Origin: Sphagnum magellanicum
Taxonomy: Eukaryota > Streptophyta > Sphagnopsida > Sphagnales > Sphagnaceae
Reading direction: 5' to 3'
Assembly: GCA_021904315.1 (NCBI GenBank)
Contig: CM038918.1
Span: 8,695,349 to 8,759,348, forward strand
Length of the DNA stretch: 64,000 bases
Shown here: positions 34,078-46,539 of the stretch, piece after piece
Position numbering within the stretch: the first letter of the stretch is position 1
How the letters are laid out: the number at the start of each line of letters is the position of its first letter
The notes under the pieces: model-generated
What the model saw: the letters and a program-made list of their open reading frames with translations, nothing else
Databases searched by the model: none
What the model was told of the DNA's origin: nothing
Program-made: the position numbers and the translations under genes

Positions 34078-35275
34078 TCAAGGAATCACATCTGATCTGT
34101 TGCTGTTATGAACCGGATTGGGTCCTGTGGGCACCATTCTGTCCGATGAAAACAGCTTCATGGCAACAACTCTTCTTCGAGGAAGACTGTAATGCTCTAA
34201 AATCTGTCGAGGTGACCATCGTCTCCCCGAGCTTTGATCTTCTTCCTCTTCTTCTTTACCCTGCAGTTGTACTGATGCAGGTGCAATGTCTCTGATTGTT
34301 TCAAGATCACCACCAGGCTGTACGGCTTGTCCTCCAGCTGATCGGCCGCGCCGGGCCGTGCACTCATCACGGGTCATGTTGTAACTGCATCCTTGGAAAT
34401 CCTTCGCCACTACGTCGTCTGCAGCTTGTTGCATCAGCTTCCGGCTTCTATGCTGGCTGCGAAGCTCTTCAGCTTCCCGACGTCTATGTCTCCCGCGATC
34501 ACCGGTGATTCCTGAAAACCGATTTCCGCTGCTGCTGCCCGGCCGCCACTGGTGGTTGAATCCTGCAATTTCGACTTTGCGTAGAACTGATGCAGTTGCT
34601 TCCTTTTGCAGCATGATCAGCAGCTTGCGACTATGCAGCTGCAGCGGAGCTCCACTAGCTTGTCGTCTGTACTGTTGTCTATTCACACTCGCAACTGGAA
34701 ACGGACCGACGGAAGAAGAACCCATGACCTGCAGCATGCAGACACATGATCTCTGCTGAATTTGTTTCAAATCAATGCATGATGTTCAGAGTTCAGACCA
34801 GTACTACTCAGCAACCATGAACGCGGCAGAAATGTATGATGATGATGATGATGATATGAGTTCAAACCTCATCTGAATTGCAGTGCACCAAGTATAAGAT
34901 GTAGCCGCCTGTCGTGATCTTCTTCTCGAGCTTCTTCGGATCTGGTTGGAGCACTGCAGTAACTTGTATCTCTGGTATGATCATGTGTAGATCTAAGCTT
35001 GCTCCATCATCAAAGAGCAACGATAGTATTCCTGATCATGCAATAGCACCACAATGATCATCAAAGCTCAATTAGAGCTCCGTTTCTTCGGCATATGACA
35101 TGGTAATTTGCATCTGGTAGGGCACCGGGTTTATGGGAAGAAGATGAACATTGACTCTTGTACCTGGTGCAGCAGCTTGCAGGTGCGTATTAACAGGCTG
35201 TTCATTCAGAGCGAGAATAGCGATCAATATCAGCACCAAAACGGAGATCAGGAAGCTGCAGTTCTGCATCGCCAT
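34078..35275 (-). CDS. CLE (CLAVATA3/ESR-related) peptide precursor, 3 exons, 282 aa
   Basis: Exons, minus strand: 35275-35164, 34953-34868 and 34728-34078. Phases join exactly (849 nt). Residues 1 to about 25 form a signal peptide (MAMQNCSF, then a run of Leu, Ile and Val). The C-terminus has the CLE dodecapeptide RMVPTGPNPVHN (residues 263-274, bases 34105-34140) with the hydroxylation-site prolines of the family at positions 4 and 7, followed by an eight-residue tail. This is an R-type, CLV3-like signal, which in other plants is secreted, trimmed and perceived by leucine-rich-repeat receptor kinases to control meristems. The middle is basic and variable (RGRHRRREAEELRSQ, a poly-Glu run), as in the family, but the precursor is about two to three times the common 80-120 residues. 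Two introns recall CLV3 and CLE40. The start is the first ATG in the frame; the upstream frame begins only with TTG. Confidence 0.87.
34105..34140 (-). other. CLE dodecapeptide motif
   Basis: The 36 bases encode Arg-Met-Val-Pro-Thr-Gly-Pro-Asn-Pro-Val-His-Asn. It matches the family consensus R-x-V-P-x-G-P-(N/D)-P-(L/I/V)-H-(N/H) at every fixed position. Confidence 0.93.
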
Positions 35276-36830
35276 GTATGTTATCTTATTAAGCAAGGAT
35301 GATGACCTGCACGTCGGTCGGACATGCAGTAACTGGAGAGATGGCCGCGAGATCAATGCTGCAGCGGGATAACAAATATTGCTGCACGCAATGGGTAGTA
35401 CCCTAGATAATGATCAGCAGCAGCTCATGGGTGGTTGGAACTATTGTTCTGCATTCTTAGCGTCTAAGTTTCAGAATCGCATGAGATTCAAAATGATAAT
35501 GTCCATATTTCAATCCCGCCCCCCCCGCGCGCGCGCTCAGACATGAGTCGAGCAGTCAAGAATCAAAAGATCGGCTGTGTCGATCTGTATCACATTTATC
35601 ACAAGCTGCTGCAAATGGCACGCGCTAGAGAGGCCGATCGAGGACGCCTTCTCAAACCTCTAGAGTAGATTCGTCATCCAAACTCATGCACTAGACACGC
35701 AACTCGCGGACACACAAAATTCAACAAACCCTAATTATGCTATCTCGAAGAGTATAACTGCTCGCGATCGCAATTATGAGGAACACAAGGCAAAGCTTCA
35801 TCTATTCGGTTGCTTCCTGATATCGATCCAGCTAGGCGCTCTAGAAATCGTTGTCGTTTCGTCATGCACTCTGAATATTCAGAATCGCCGCTCGTAGTGA
35901 GTGAAGAAGAAGAAGAATCATGACGCAATCAACACGCAACACAACAACAACACGCTATTCAACTTGAATCTCTCCTGATCACCACCCGCGACACAGTCGT
36001 TGCCGACGTACGTCCATTGCCGTAATGAAACTCTCACAGATCGTCGACGACGACAACAACAACCTTCACCCTTATACGGATCAAGCAGCAGAAACGCATT
36101 ACAACAACGACACAAACAATATGACCCCGCTCCCTTTCCTTGCCCTCCCCTCCCCGCTAGGAAAAAAAAAACAGTTACAGATCACCAAACGACACCACCG
36201 CAAACAACAACAACAATAATAACAGCAACAACAACAACAACAACAGCACCAGCAACAACCATAACAACAACGGAAGTATATTAGTATAACAAAAGACTGC
36301 ACGACTATTGAGGCACGGAGCTTTCTGGATGATCAAGGAGTATTAGGAACTAATTCTGATCGGGGATGATGCATGAAGATAGAGAAAAAAAAAGTTCGGC
36401 ATACTAGTTACGGAATTTTAGAGTACAAATTAGATCCGAGAGAGATGATGACGATGATGAGAGAAGTCGGGATGAGAGGAAGTCACAGAGAGAGAGAGAG
36501 AGAGAGAAAGAACCGATAACAACGATCTCATTTCAGTTCGAAGCAGAAGATGAGCAACTCGGCTCACAGAGTCTAATTAAGTTTACAAGTAGGCTACAAG
36601 AGAAAAAGTTCGAAAGGTCAGGAGGAAAACACAGCGCTAGAAATCAATCAATCAATCAATCAATCAATCAAGCAAAAGTACGAGCACCCAAAAAACTCGT
36701 CCTCCTCTCTCTCTCTCTCTCTCTCTTTTCGCTGGCTGGCCGCTGGCGCACATATTCAAATTTCAAAACTCTTGCACTGGATTAGTGTAGTGAAAGGAAG
36801 AGTGTGATTTTATTTTATTTTATTTTATTT
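35276..36830 (-). promoter_or_regulatory. Leader and promoter region of the CLE gene
   Basis: About 1.5 kb upstream of the CLE ATG is unusually rich in simple repeats. There is a C8/(GC)n patch at 35518-35537 and CAA/CAG repeats at about 36190-36265. (GA)n is at 36485-36507, (AATC)n at 36645-36670 and (CT)n at 36705-36727. A 41-codon frame starting at ATG 35865 (minus) could be an upstream ORF if the leader extends there. Transcription start and any leader intron cannot be fixed. Confidence 0.4.
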
Positions 36831-36834
36831 TATT
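36811..36834. repeat. (TTTTA)n microsatellite
   Basis: TTTTATTTTATTTTATTTTA with a few more units, immediately distal to the (CT)n tract of the CLE upstream region. Confidence 0.85.
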
Positions 36835-36839
36835 TTTAA

Positions 36840-38495
36840 ATTAAAAAATTTCGGTATAGCGGGTTGTGGCGAAGGTTAATCCTTTTATGAAAAATAAAAA
36901 ATATTTTTTATTTTTTATTTTTTTTGTGTGGAGTTACCAGGTCAGGCATTGTGTGAACCAACAACACCCCACTTTGGTACCCCAATGATGGTAAAAATCC
37001 CAAAATTCATTTAAATTATTTTTAAATGTTAGAAATATCCCATGCTTAGACCAAATCAGTGGCTCTGAGTTCAAATCTAACATTTCTGGGGCTTCATTTG
37101 GTCGCTTGGAGAGGCCTCGCTTGAAAAAGGTGAAGGCACCAAGTACCGTCATGTTGGGTGTTGGTTCACCTTGGCCAAGGGTATAGGGCCCAGGCTAACC
37201 AGCCTCCTCCCCATTCTCAACCCTCCCCCCCCCCCCCCCCAAAAAGAAGAAGCAACTCGTCACCTAATGACTGTAGGTGAGTTAACATCCTAACCGTCCT
37301 AACTTACTTACCCAAATCAACAAGTCTAACTTGTTGGGCAGCTACTCATCCAACACTGGATCAAACTTGAAACTAAAAAACTTCCCTTCCCTTCCCTTCC
37401 CTTCCTTTGATTAAGAACTTGTCATATAGATTCAAGCATTTCTATACACCATGCCTATCATGGTATGAATGGAAGTCACACACAAAATAAAAATGCCAGA
37501 TTGCTACATTTGCTTCCATTAATAGATTCTTCAGGCAAACATCAGGTTTTCTATTTTTAAAATTGACTATTAGCTTTAATGAGTTGTTAAAAGTTTGTAA
37601 TTATATAATCCTTAGTTTTTAAATTTATTATAAAACTTTGCAAGGAAAAAAAAAATCCAAGCATGGGTTGCAAAGCGAAACCGACTCTCTAGGCTGTCTG
37701 GCATATTGGGTGAGTGTCTTTCTATTATTTTCTCCAAAATGTTTTATGCACAGTAAGGGACCATTTCGATACTTCACAACTTTTCAACCCTTTCATTCTT
37801 AAAAGAGGCTCAAACTTGTGTTGCACCTAAGGGTGATGCTTTACCTTACACCTACACACACACACACACACTCTCTCTCTCTCTCTCTCTCTCTCTCTAG
37901 TATTGGGAAGTGTGTCATATGTGTACATGAAACTGAACCCAGTTTTTGGATAGGATTTAGAGGTTCCTGAATTCAAAAGGAATGTGTTAAAACCAGAACC
38001 AAAGGGTTTAGAAATCAGAAGGACTGTGTACTCAAAACCACACACACCACCAAGAACCTCCTCCCCAACAAAACAAAAGTCTGGTTTAAATAGAGACATC
38101 AAATATTCTCCTCAAAAGAAGAGCCCGCTCAACTTGTGAGCAAACTCACTTTCACACAATTGTGACACTTATCTCATCCGTAAAACAACTCCCTTTTCAT
38201 TTCTCTGTGTTATTTTGAGGGATCCTCCCCCCAGCAGAAGAACCCCAGGGCGTTATGTATGCTGAGGGAGCTCCCCCAATTATATATGTTCCCATGGAAA
38301 TATTTCTTCTCAAAGAAATGAGGAAATCAAAAGAGAGTTGTTTACCTAAGGGAAGGTTCTCATACTCATGTGTTCTCCTGAGGTTTGGGAACACCCTCTG
38401 GCTCACACCCTCAAGTGCCCCTCCCTCCCCTCAGGAGGAGAACGCACTCATACAGGAACCTCCCTTACAACAAAATTTGACATACAAAGCCTCTC
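36840..38495. other. Intergenic DNA, no gene seen
   Basis: This part contains a poly-C run (about 37227-37240), a (CCCTT)n run at about 37383-37404 and the compound microsatellite. No exon is supported. Confidence 0.6.
37851..37899. repeat. Compound (CA)n(CT)n microsatellite
   Basis: About ten CA units followed directly by about fifteen CT units. The short frames through it read as Val-Cys and Arg-Glu repeats and are not genes. Confidence 0.9.
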
Positions 38496-38829
38496 ATTTT
38501 TGTTGGCCTTGCCTACCAAGGCAAGGATATTGTGTTTAGATTCATTATAGAGTATAGTAGCTTAATGGATTTTGGACCCTAGGTAATAATAATAGGTCTA
38601 TTTTTATATGAGGATTTTTGAAAGTTGATATTTTGGCTTGTGTTTGAAACTTGAGATTAGTTATACAGTTATAATAATATCTTGAAGGATTTTGGTTTCT
38701 TTTAGAGGGTTTTTTGAAGATTAGGTGTATTTTTGGGTGGTGAAATATTTGAGTTTCCATAATTCTTAGTTTTGCCTTAAGATACTTTTTAATGTAAATT
38801 GGAAGGCCACAATGTGACACACCCCTTGT
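38496..38829. repeat. Left arm of a ~330-bp inverted repeat
   Basis: This arm matches 42428-42762 in inverted orientation over its whole length, with scattered mismatches and small indels. Shared landmarks are CAAGGATATTGTGTTTAGA, GAGTATAGTAGCTTAA, TAATAATAGGTCTATTTTTA and CACAATGTGACACACC (GACAATGTGACACACC in the other arm). Confidence 0.85.
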
Positions 38830-41800
38830 TGTTGTTGTTGTTGCTGCTGCTGCTGCTGGAGATGCTCTTAGAACACGAAAACACCAAATCAGCTTGTCAG
38901 AAGTCTGTATCTCATGTTCTGTGTCTTCTTTTGGCAATTTTTTGTCCTTTCTCATGGAAAAGTAAAGGAGGATTCTGCATGCTTCCATCTTCCTTCCAGG
39001 AGACCACATTCCAGTTGATTGCCAGGCACCATCCCAACACTCTCTTTAACTTACCAGAAGGGTTCATCATCATCATCATCACCTAACTTCCAAAGCTTTT
39101 TTATAAGTCAGTAAAGTAGTATAGAAAATGGAACTGGGTTTGGAGGTGCCACTTAATTTACTATTCTTCTCAATGAAAACTTGCAGGGTGCCACAAAATA
39201 CAATCACCCCTTTTGGTGGGGGATGGCATGGCAAGCATTTTGCATGCCAAGGACAAGGTAAATTGATTCAACCTTTGAAGGTGTCCCCCACTTTGCTAGA
39301 ATCATCTTGTCCAAACATAATAGTCTGATTGCATGCCTCAAATTTTAGGGTTGATGGTTGACACAAGTTGGTTGGTCTGGTATCTACTATCAAGTAGTAT
39401 ATTACATACCATTGTGGTTCTGGTGTAAGGGGGGCTAGTAGTGTCTATATAACTGAGAGACTAGAAAGAAGTTTTGATAACTTCCCAGACAATTGTTCAA
39501 AATCATGCATTAGTCTATAATCTAATCAACCCATGTATTATGAATTGGTGATGCATTGGTCCCAATATAGGTGTGTTTTGTGTGTTATACTAGTTGGCAT
39601 ATATCGTATTCCCTGGTCAGATTTTATAGTGTTTCATGCTGAATAATTAATTTATGTTAAGTTTCCTTGTTTTGGCAAGTGGATTTTGAATTTTTGAATT
39701 TTTTTGGGGGATATTTAAGGAATATTATGGTTACGAGTATCCTTTGACATCGTGTACTTGGAGATGCCCATTGTTTCTAGAGGTTTGCTGTGTGAGTTTT
39801 TTCAAATGTGGGTTAAAGGTGACAACTTGTTGTTTTTATTGGGTTTTGGAAAATTTTAGACACAAATTGGTAATAATGTTTTTTTTAATTTAGAAAAATA
39901 GGAGAATAATTTAATTGATGTCGAAGCTCACCAGGGACTATGGTATCATGAGTTTCAATATCCATGTATTAGCTAGCCAGGTCTTTCATTGATGTTTTCT
40001 TTTTGAATGCCATACATGATATCCATTAAATGAAAGTAGGAGGCATGGGGGTGTGTCGACCAATGTTGTTCGGTTCTAGTTTTGGCTGGTTCTAGCTCTG
40101 GGGCCAGTCATTGAGTTTTTAGGCTGCCAATTCTAAATTTTGAGGGAAAAAAACCATAACACAACTAGAACTCACCAAAAATTGAAATTGGAACCAAAAC
40201 AAAGAATTGGCCCTTGGCTAAAACCAGACCCCAAACTAGAAACACCCCCAAAACCCATTTATATGAGTTTCAACTCCATTTTCTAAACATTTAATTTTTT
40301 AGCCATGGTTAAACATGTTGTTATTTTGAGAAAAGAATTTAATAATACATTTCTTAATAATAAATTTGGGGGTGGGGGGTTGGAATTAAGCATGTAATTG
40401 TTGTTTTTGGAACATGTCTCAAATATACAAATTTGGTTTGTGCACGTAAGTGATATAGGTGGTCACTTTTTATTTGTTGTACATTGCTATGAAATTTTTT
40501 TAATTCAATTTTGAGTTCTGGCAATAGCGTGGCCCTAGACTTGTAAAATAGTATTGAGGTAAGTATGTTGTTGATTATTGGAATTGTAATGGAATGTAAC
40601 CTTGGGTGAGCTCCCTAACTAGATGCATTTGAAGTTTAAAGAGGCACGTAGAAATTCCAAGATGAGACTAAAACAAAGGAGCTAGTTTAAGTTCACAAAT
40701 AAGTTAACATCCATTACACAAACAATAAATTAGTTAACATAAGTTAAAATCAAATAATGTTAAGACTTAATCATAAGCAGCTCAAACTCATTTTACTCAC
40801 ATGGTTTGGACTCTTGAAACAAGACATCATTTTCTTTTCTTATATTATATGTTGTGATTAGTGATGTGACTTGCATCGAAATGGTTTGAATTTTCACAAT
40901 GTCTCAAAAATTATCAAGTTAGGAATTCTACAAGTTTGCAAGTTCATAATTCATTGCAAATTATAACCCTTGAAGATATCTTTCCAATGTCATATTTTAT
41001 GTTCAATTTCCAAAGTCATTTGACTTCTTTTTTATAAAAAAAATAATGATCAATAGTCAAATTGTTAGCTTAGTTTTGATCATTCTTTTTATCATAACTT
41101 AAATTTTAGATTTTCAAATGAAGAATGTAATCTCACTTTCAATATTTTCATTTAATAATATAAATAATTATTAATTTGAACATCACTTAATATTTACACT
41201 TTTATTTCAAAAATTAAAAATTCTTGAACTTCAATTCTCAAAGTGAGAATGGGAGTGTTTGAGATTCGCCTTCTTTGCACTCTCTCACACTTTGTGAGAA
41301 TGTGTGTGAATCCCAAAACATTCTCCCAATTTACATCCTTTCTCATATACTAGTTTTGATTACGAACCCAAAGCTAAGGTCATATTAATAAATAGGATGA
41401 ACTGGATCCAATTTGGAACCAAACCTACCTAAGATGTTTTTTTTTTTTTTTGGGGGAAGAATTAAGAATTGGTAGACTTGAAATGTGAAGAACCAAGTCT
41501 AGAATTAAATTACAAGTTCTATCAAAATTTTAATTTTAAATACTTGAACCAGATTGGGGGGGTTCTTATGAATAAAATAGAAGTTGAAACCAAGATTGGA
41601 GGTTCTCTTGAAAAGTAAGAACCAAACAACACTAGAGTAGATCCAGTTCCAAGTTTTACTCCGGTTTTGGGTCCAATTTTCACACTAGTTGCAAGTCCTT
41701 CAACCATGGGTTCTAAATTTTGACCTGGATTTGACCTTTAGACTTGTTTTATGCAAGTTCCAATTCTTTAAGTTTTTTTTTTTTCTTCTTCTTCTTCTTT

Positions 41801-42427
41801 AGGGTGGGGTAAGACATGTTGCTAGTTTGGGAGATTTTTTTTGGGAAGCATACAAGTTTTTCTTTAGTAATAAATTTCAAAGTGAGGGCAGGTGTTAGGC
41901 ATATAGTTGTTACCTTTTGGAACATGTTTCAAGTACACAAGATGTTTCTTTTTTCCTTTTTTTCCCTTTTTTTTAAAGTTCTTAAGCGTGTTATTGATAC
42001 ATGTGTTTGCTTTTTATTGCTTGTACAATGCTAATAATTATAAAAATTTCAATTTTGGACTATGTGTAGGTACTTAAAATTGGATCCAATTTGGAACCTT
42101 CTTTAGATTTTTTCTACAAAACCAGGAATCAAGATGCTACAAATGGGAAGAACTGGGTCCAAAACCAGACCCAATGGTTGGTTGGGTCTATCAAGTTTTT
42201 CAAAACATCCTTGGGACTAGAACTGGACGTACTTTCTTCTAGTCCCCAAATTTTCACAAACCTTCTTTTTTGAATAATCAGCCAATTTCTCTTTTGGGTT
42301 CTAGCATGTACCCAAAAGATGCGAAGGATTCTTAAACTTTTTTTCACTATCTTATCCTGTTTATAGCCAAATTTGGCTAAACTATTTTAGAGACAATAAC
42401 CACTTCAGGTACATAATAAAATGAAAA
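38830..42427. other. AT-rich interior between the inverted arms, no transposase seen
   Basis: I find no open frame of useful length. Degenerate phrases such as GGATCCAATTTGGAACC recur (about 41406 and 42083), as do AACCAAAACCAGACCC-like strings (about 40190-40260 and 42160-42175), so part of it is a low-complexity repeat. If this is one element it has lost its coding region. Confidence 0.5.
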
Positions 42428-42762
42428 ACAAGAGGTGTGTCACATTGTCGCCTTCCCATTTACATTAAAACATATCTTAAGGCAAAAGAAGAATTATGGA
42501 AACTCAAATATTTCACCATGCAAAAATATCATCTTTAAAAAATCCTCTAAAAGAAACCAAAATTCCTTCAAGATATTATATAACTTTATAACTAATCTCA
42601 AGTTTCAACACAAGCCACAATATCATCTTTTCAGAAACCCTAATATAAAAATAGACCTATTATTATTACCTAGGGGCCAAAATCCCTTAAGCTACTATAC
42701 TCTATAATAAATCTAAACACAATATCCTTGCCTTAGTAGGCAAGTCCAACAACAAAATCTGT
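42428..42762. repeat. Right arm of a ~330-bp inverted repeat
   Basis: Inverted partner of 38496-38829. The divergence between arms, which I judge by eye at roughly 10-15 percent, implies an old event. The two arms enclose about 3.6 kb. Confidence 0.85.
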
Positions 42763-44140
42763 TGCAAACATAAAGGAAAAGGATTACGGAGTGTAGCTCA
42801 CATTCGTATTCAAACCAGAGGAGTGAGGAGCGAAGAACTTCATGCTTACTGAGAATGATCACTAATATCTAAAACCCCAAGTATGAGATTGATCTGATTA
42901 TGAAGTCCTCAGGGATCTACCACAGACCAGGGAGTTCTCAAACTAATCACCTTGCCTCCCACCTCCCGCCTCCCACCTCGAGCATGGATAGATATTTCAG
43001 GAACTCCTCGCTCCTAGAGCATTGCTTTACACATACAATACCAACACTGGTTGATAGTTGATTGTAGTTTGGGTTTTTTCTTGAAGGATTTCTTGAAGGA
43101 TTCTGACAAGTGACCTTGGGTGGCAGTTTTTGTTCCTGACTGAATTGAACTGACATTTTAAAGGACACCTGTACATACAACATATGCCAAGCTTGGCTGA
43201 GAAGGCCCTGCAATTCTCCAACCATCTGCCCAAATTTGCAAACATGCATGGAGGCAGGCAGAGTGAGCAGAACAAGGTTCCAAAAGGATTAAGTATATAC
43301 AGATACATATTCCAGTTACCCGGTACCCGGTAGTGCACCATCCATTGGGAAAACCATAATGGCCCAACTCAGTTGGAGATGAACCACAACGGAGCTCCCA
43401 AGGTTCCAACCTTCTTCATCCGCAACTGAGTTACTAGGGTTCCAACCTGATGAACTGCCCTATTTAAAAACTTGTAATGCTTCCCCCTCACATTACTGAA
43501 GGTAACTAAGTAACTACCTATGTAAGTGGTTGTTATGTACAGAAGTATGTAGGTAAGCCACTTGGTGGCTACTAGGTTGGTAGACGCATGTGGATGGTTT
43601 AATACATGTGGATGGTTAGCTATGGGAAAGGAATATAATGAAAGAAAGTGTTTCCTGTTCATGCATCATCCATTCTGCATGGTGGGCTGGTGGGTGCTGG
43701 TTTACTTGGGCCACAATAACTATGGTGTTCACAATTTAAAATTTTTTTGGACACAAATGGACAAATCCATTGCTGAAAGGGAAAAGGTACAAGGAGAGAC
43801 AGGGGAACAGAGGTGTTCACAATCTTTCACAGTTCATCGGATATGAAATCCCCAAGACTAAACTTTACTCTAGCCTACTCCTGCTTTGCAGCATTGCATT
43901 GCATACAGAAATGTTTCAGTGCCATTATCGATGTGTTCCTATTCCAAAGGCAGCCTGGCATGAGCTGCAAGGCATTCATGAATCATGGTCCACGTCGTCA
44001 CGCACGGCATGACAAGAAAGGTACTTTTTCTCGTCATCCCTTTGTTTGATTTTGGCTGAAATTGTGAGCTAAGAAGATTTCCAAATCATGTGTGAACGTT
44101 GGATCCAACAGTTAGGTTTGTAATCAATCCTCATTGAGTC
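42763..44140. other. Intergenic DNA, nothing identified
   Basis: Moderate GC with several frames of 70-105 codons on both strands, none with a recognised domain or a consistent exon structure. A CTCCCACCTCC-rich run lies at about 42955-42980. Confidence 0.5.
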
Positions 44141-44144
44141 ATGC

Positions 44145-44378
44145 AGGAGTAGTAGATTGAACTAGACTTTTTAAGTAAGGGTTCAAAGAGACAGGAGTAG
44201 AGTGAACTAGACTTTTTAAGTAAAAGGGTTCAAAGAGACAGGAATAGATTGAACTAGATTTTTAAAGTAAGGGTTCAAAGAGACAGGAATAGATTGAACT
44301 AGATTTTTAAGTAAGGGTTCAAGGGACAGGAGTAGATTGAACTGGATTTTTAAGTAAGGGTTCAAAGAGAGATGGAAA
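44145..44378. repeat. 42-47-bp tandem repeat, five copies
   Basis: Units contain AGATTGAACTAGATTTTTAA and GTAAGGGTTCAAAGAGACAGG. GAACTAG or GAACTGG recurs at 44159, 44204, 44251, 44297 and 44339. Small indels separate the units. Confidence 0.9.
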
Positions 44379-44496
44379 TGCCCTTTTAAAACTCATGAAA
44401 CAATCAGCTAGTTTGATATATTTTGTGCCAATGATTCTTTTTGGTCTTTTGTTCCATAAAAAAGGAATGACTTCAGGTACTCTTGAAACAGAAAAA

Positions 44497-44511
44497 GGGG
44501 GGGGGGGGGGG
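44497..44511. repeat. Poly-G tract
   Basis: An uninterrupted run of about 14 G in AT-rich DNA; its length is prone to sequencing error. Confidence 0.8.
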
Positions 44512-45052
44512 AGTGGGAGTTGGTTTCTTGTTGCTTTTGTTTTTTGGGGTTGTAAATTTAGTTGCAGATGACTGACTAATAAGAAGGAAGTGCCCCTTTT
44601 TTGAGCTGGCTATGGGTGTTGAGGAGCTGGGGATTCTCACTCAAATGGATCTGCAATAAGCAACTTGAATATAATAAAGAAAACTTCGACCAGGTAGTCA
44701 GGTTCAGCAACTGGCAAACTGGTAATAAGCGACAAACTACACGCTTGTTTTGGTTTCATCCTCAAACTCCTTCTCGCCTTTCCTCTTTGCTGCTCTCTCC
44801 TTTTCTTCCGAGCTTCACTGACACCAAATCTCTGCAAATCATTGAGGTGTGTGGGTATGCACCCCACAAGTTTTGTTTTGTTGTTGGGTGCACTTCTGTT
44901 GCCAGGAAAAACAAGCAGCTCATCACGCAATGAATTCTCTCTCTGTGGCAAGCTTAAACTTCAAACCTTGTTGGCCAATTCTTCCTTTATAACAGAACCT
45001 TCAATCCAGCTTTTGACACTTTAAATATGTTTTTTTTGGAGATGCTCCAAGT

Positions 45053-45511
45053 GTGGGTTTGAACTTTGTTTTTCAAATTCCTAAACCTTACAATTTTGAA
45101 TTTTGGCACTCCTTTTCAAATTCAAGAATTTTTGGGCCAAGTTCGAATATCAAGTCTAGACAATATTCTATCCCTAGATTTGAGTGTAGTCACAAAATAA
45201 GCAAAATTGGGTATCACTTTAAAAGATTTGAAAAATCTTATTTTGGGTCAAGTTTGAATACTAAGTCTAAACACTATTTCATCCCTAGATTTCAGTGTAG
45301 TAGTAAAATGAGCAAAATTGGGTATCACTTCAAAAGATTTGGAAAATCTTATTTTTGGCCAAGTTTGAATAGCAAGTCTAGACACTATTTCATCTCTAGA
45401 ATTCAATGTAGTCATAAAATGAGCAAAATTGGTATCACTTCAAGAGATTTGAAATTTTTTATTTCATCAAGGCATGATTTCATGAAAAATATGAGCATTA
45501 GTTTTGTGTGA
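45053..45511 (+). repeat. 111-bp tandem repeat inside a 152-codon open frame
   Basis: Three units of 111 bp (37 codons) read in one frame, each with a K(M/I)SKIGYHFKRF-like block (the last one shifted by a one-base loss) and an SxNxKS block. GTATCACTT recurs at 45211, 45322 and 45432. As 111 is a multiple of three, an open frame would persist without selection, and the frame starts at a non-standard codon. I therefore list it as a repeat and not as a gene. No protein family is recognised. Confidence 0.7.
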
Positions 45512-46539
45512 GAAAATTTGTTTGGTACCTCGTTTTTCTTTGTCTCATGTGTATTGTTTTCATCTAGACTTCTTGTTTTGATAAAAATTTGACCTAATAG
45601 GCTCAATTTGGGGTACTTTATCAATAACTCTATGGATAATAACATGTTTTTTTTTGTTGAAATAAATTTTAAAAGTCATAAAATAAGTCTTGTTATGTTA
45701 AATGCAAATTTGCACAAATTGAGCCAAACACAAATTTATGACTTTATGATTAATGGTTTTAATAAGCATAAAATGTTAATTGATACACTTCTTTCACATA
45801 TGGTATATTCAAAAATCATTTACAATAATCACACATGAATGATACTTCATAACTAATTGTTGTAATGATTTGAAAAGCAACACACACACCTCACATGTTC
45901 AAAACTCACAAAAGACTCTTTCAAATTTCAGCTATGGTGCATTATTACAAGTTTAATATAATGAGATCTTTATTAATCACATCATTAATGCCCCCAAAAA
46001 ATAGGTGGTCAATCCTAATACTTGGCAAGTGAATTCATCTTACATTAAATAGTGCATTGACAAGGGATTTGTTAGGTGACTAGGGTAAAACACACTCATC
46101 ATTGCACGCCAACTCATACCTTGTTCATTTCTTATCTTTTTTTAACAATCTTCATAACGATGGGTGTGGTTAAGAATTTTATGTATATCTGAGTAAATTT
46201 TTTTATTTGCCCAACCTTGGGTTAAGGCAAACAATTAACTTTAAAGATGGCTTTATTTTAAGATTAGTTGTTGGAATTGGTTTAATGTGAATATAATTCC
46301 TGATCTTTGGTGTTTGAAGGTAATATCTCATGTTTGCATTGGGGAGTCTCTTTCTTGGCTTTTCAAAACCTACTCATTTAACCCACAAGAATCCAAGCCC
46401 AAAACTTAAACACAATTGCACAAAGTCCAACAAAGCAACATGCTTCTTCACACAAAAGATTTGAAACTTATTTTTGTGTTGTGCCATGTAAAAAGGTTTG
46501 ATGTTATTTAGTTCATGATTGAAGACAAAAATATGTGTT

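Noticed and set aside
34296..34759. Plus-strand frames opposite the CLE last exon
   Set aside because: The minus strand ends in an exact CLE motif and joins in phase to a signal-peptide exon; the plus frames are shadows.
37827..38102. 91-codon minus-strand frame ending in Arg-Glu and Val-Cys repeats
   Set aside because: It is a translation of the compound CA/CT microsatellite and lacks a domain.
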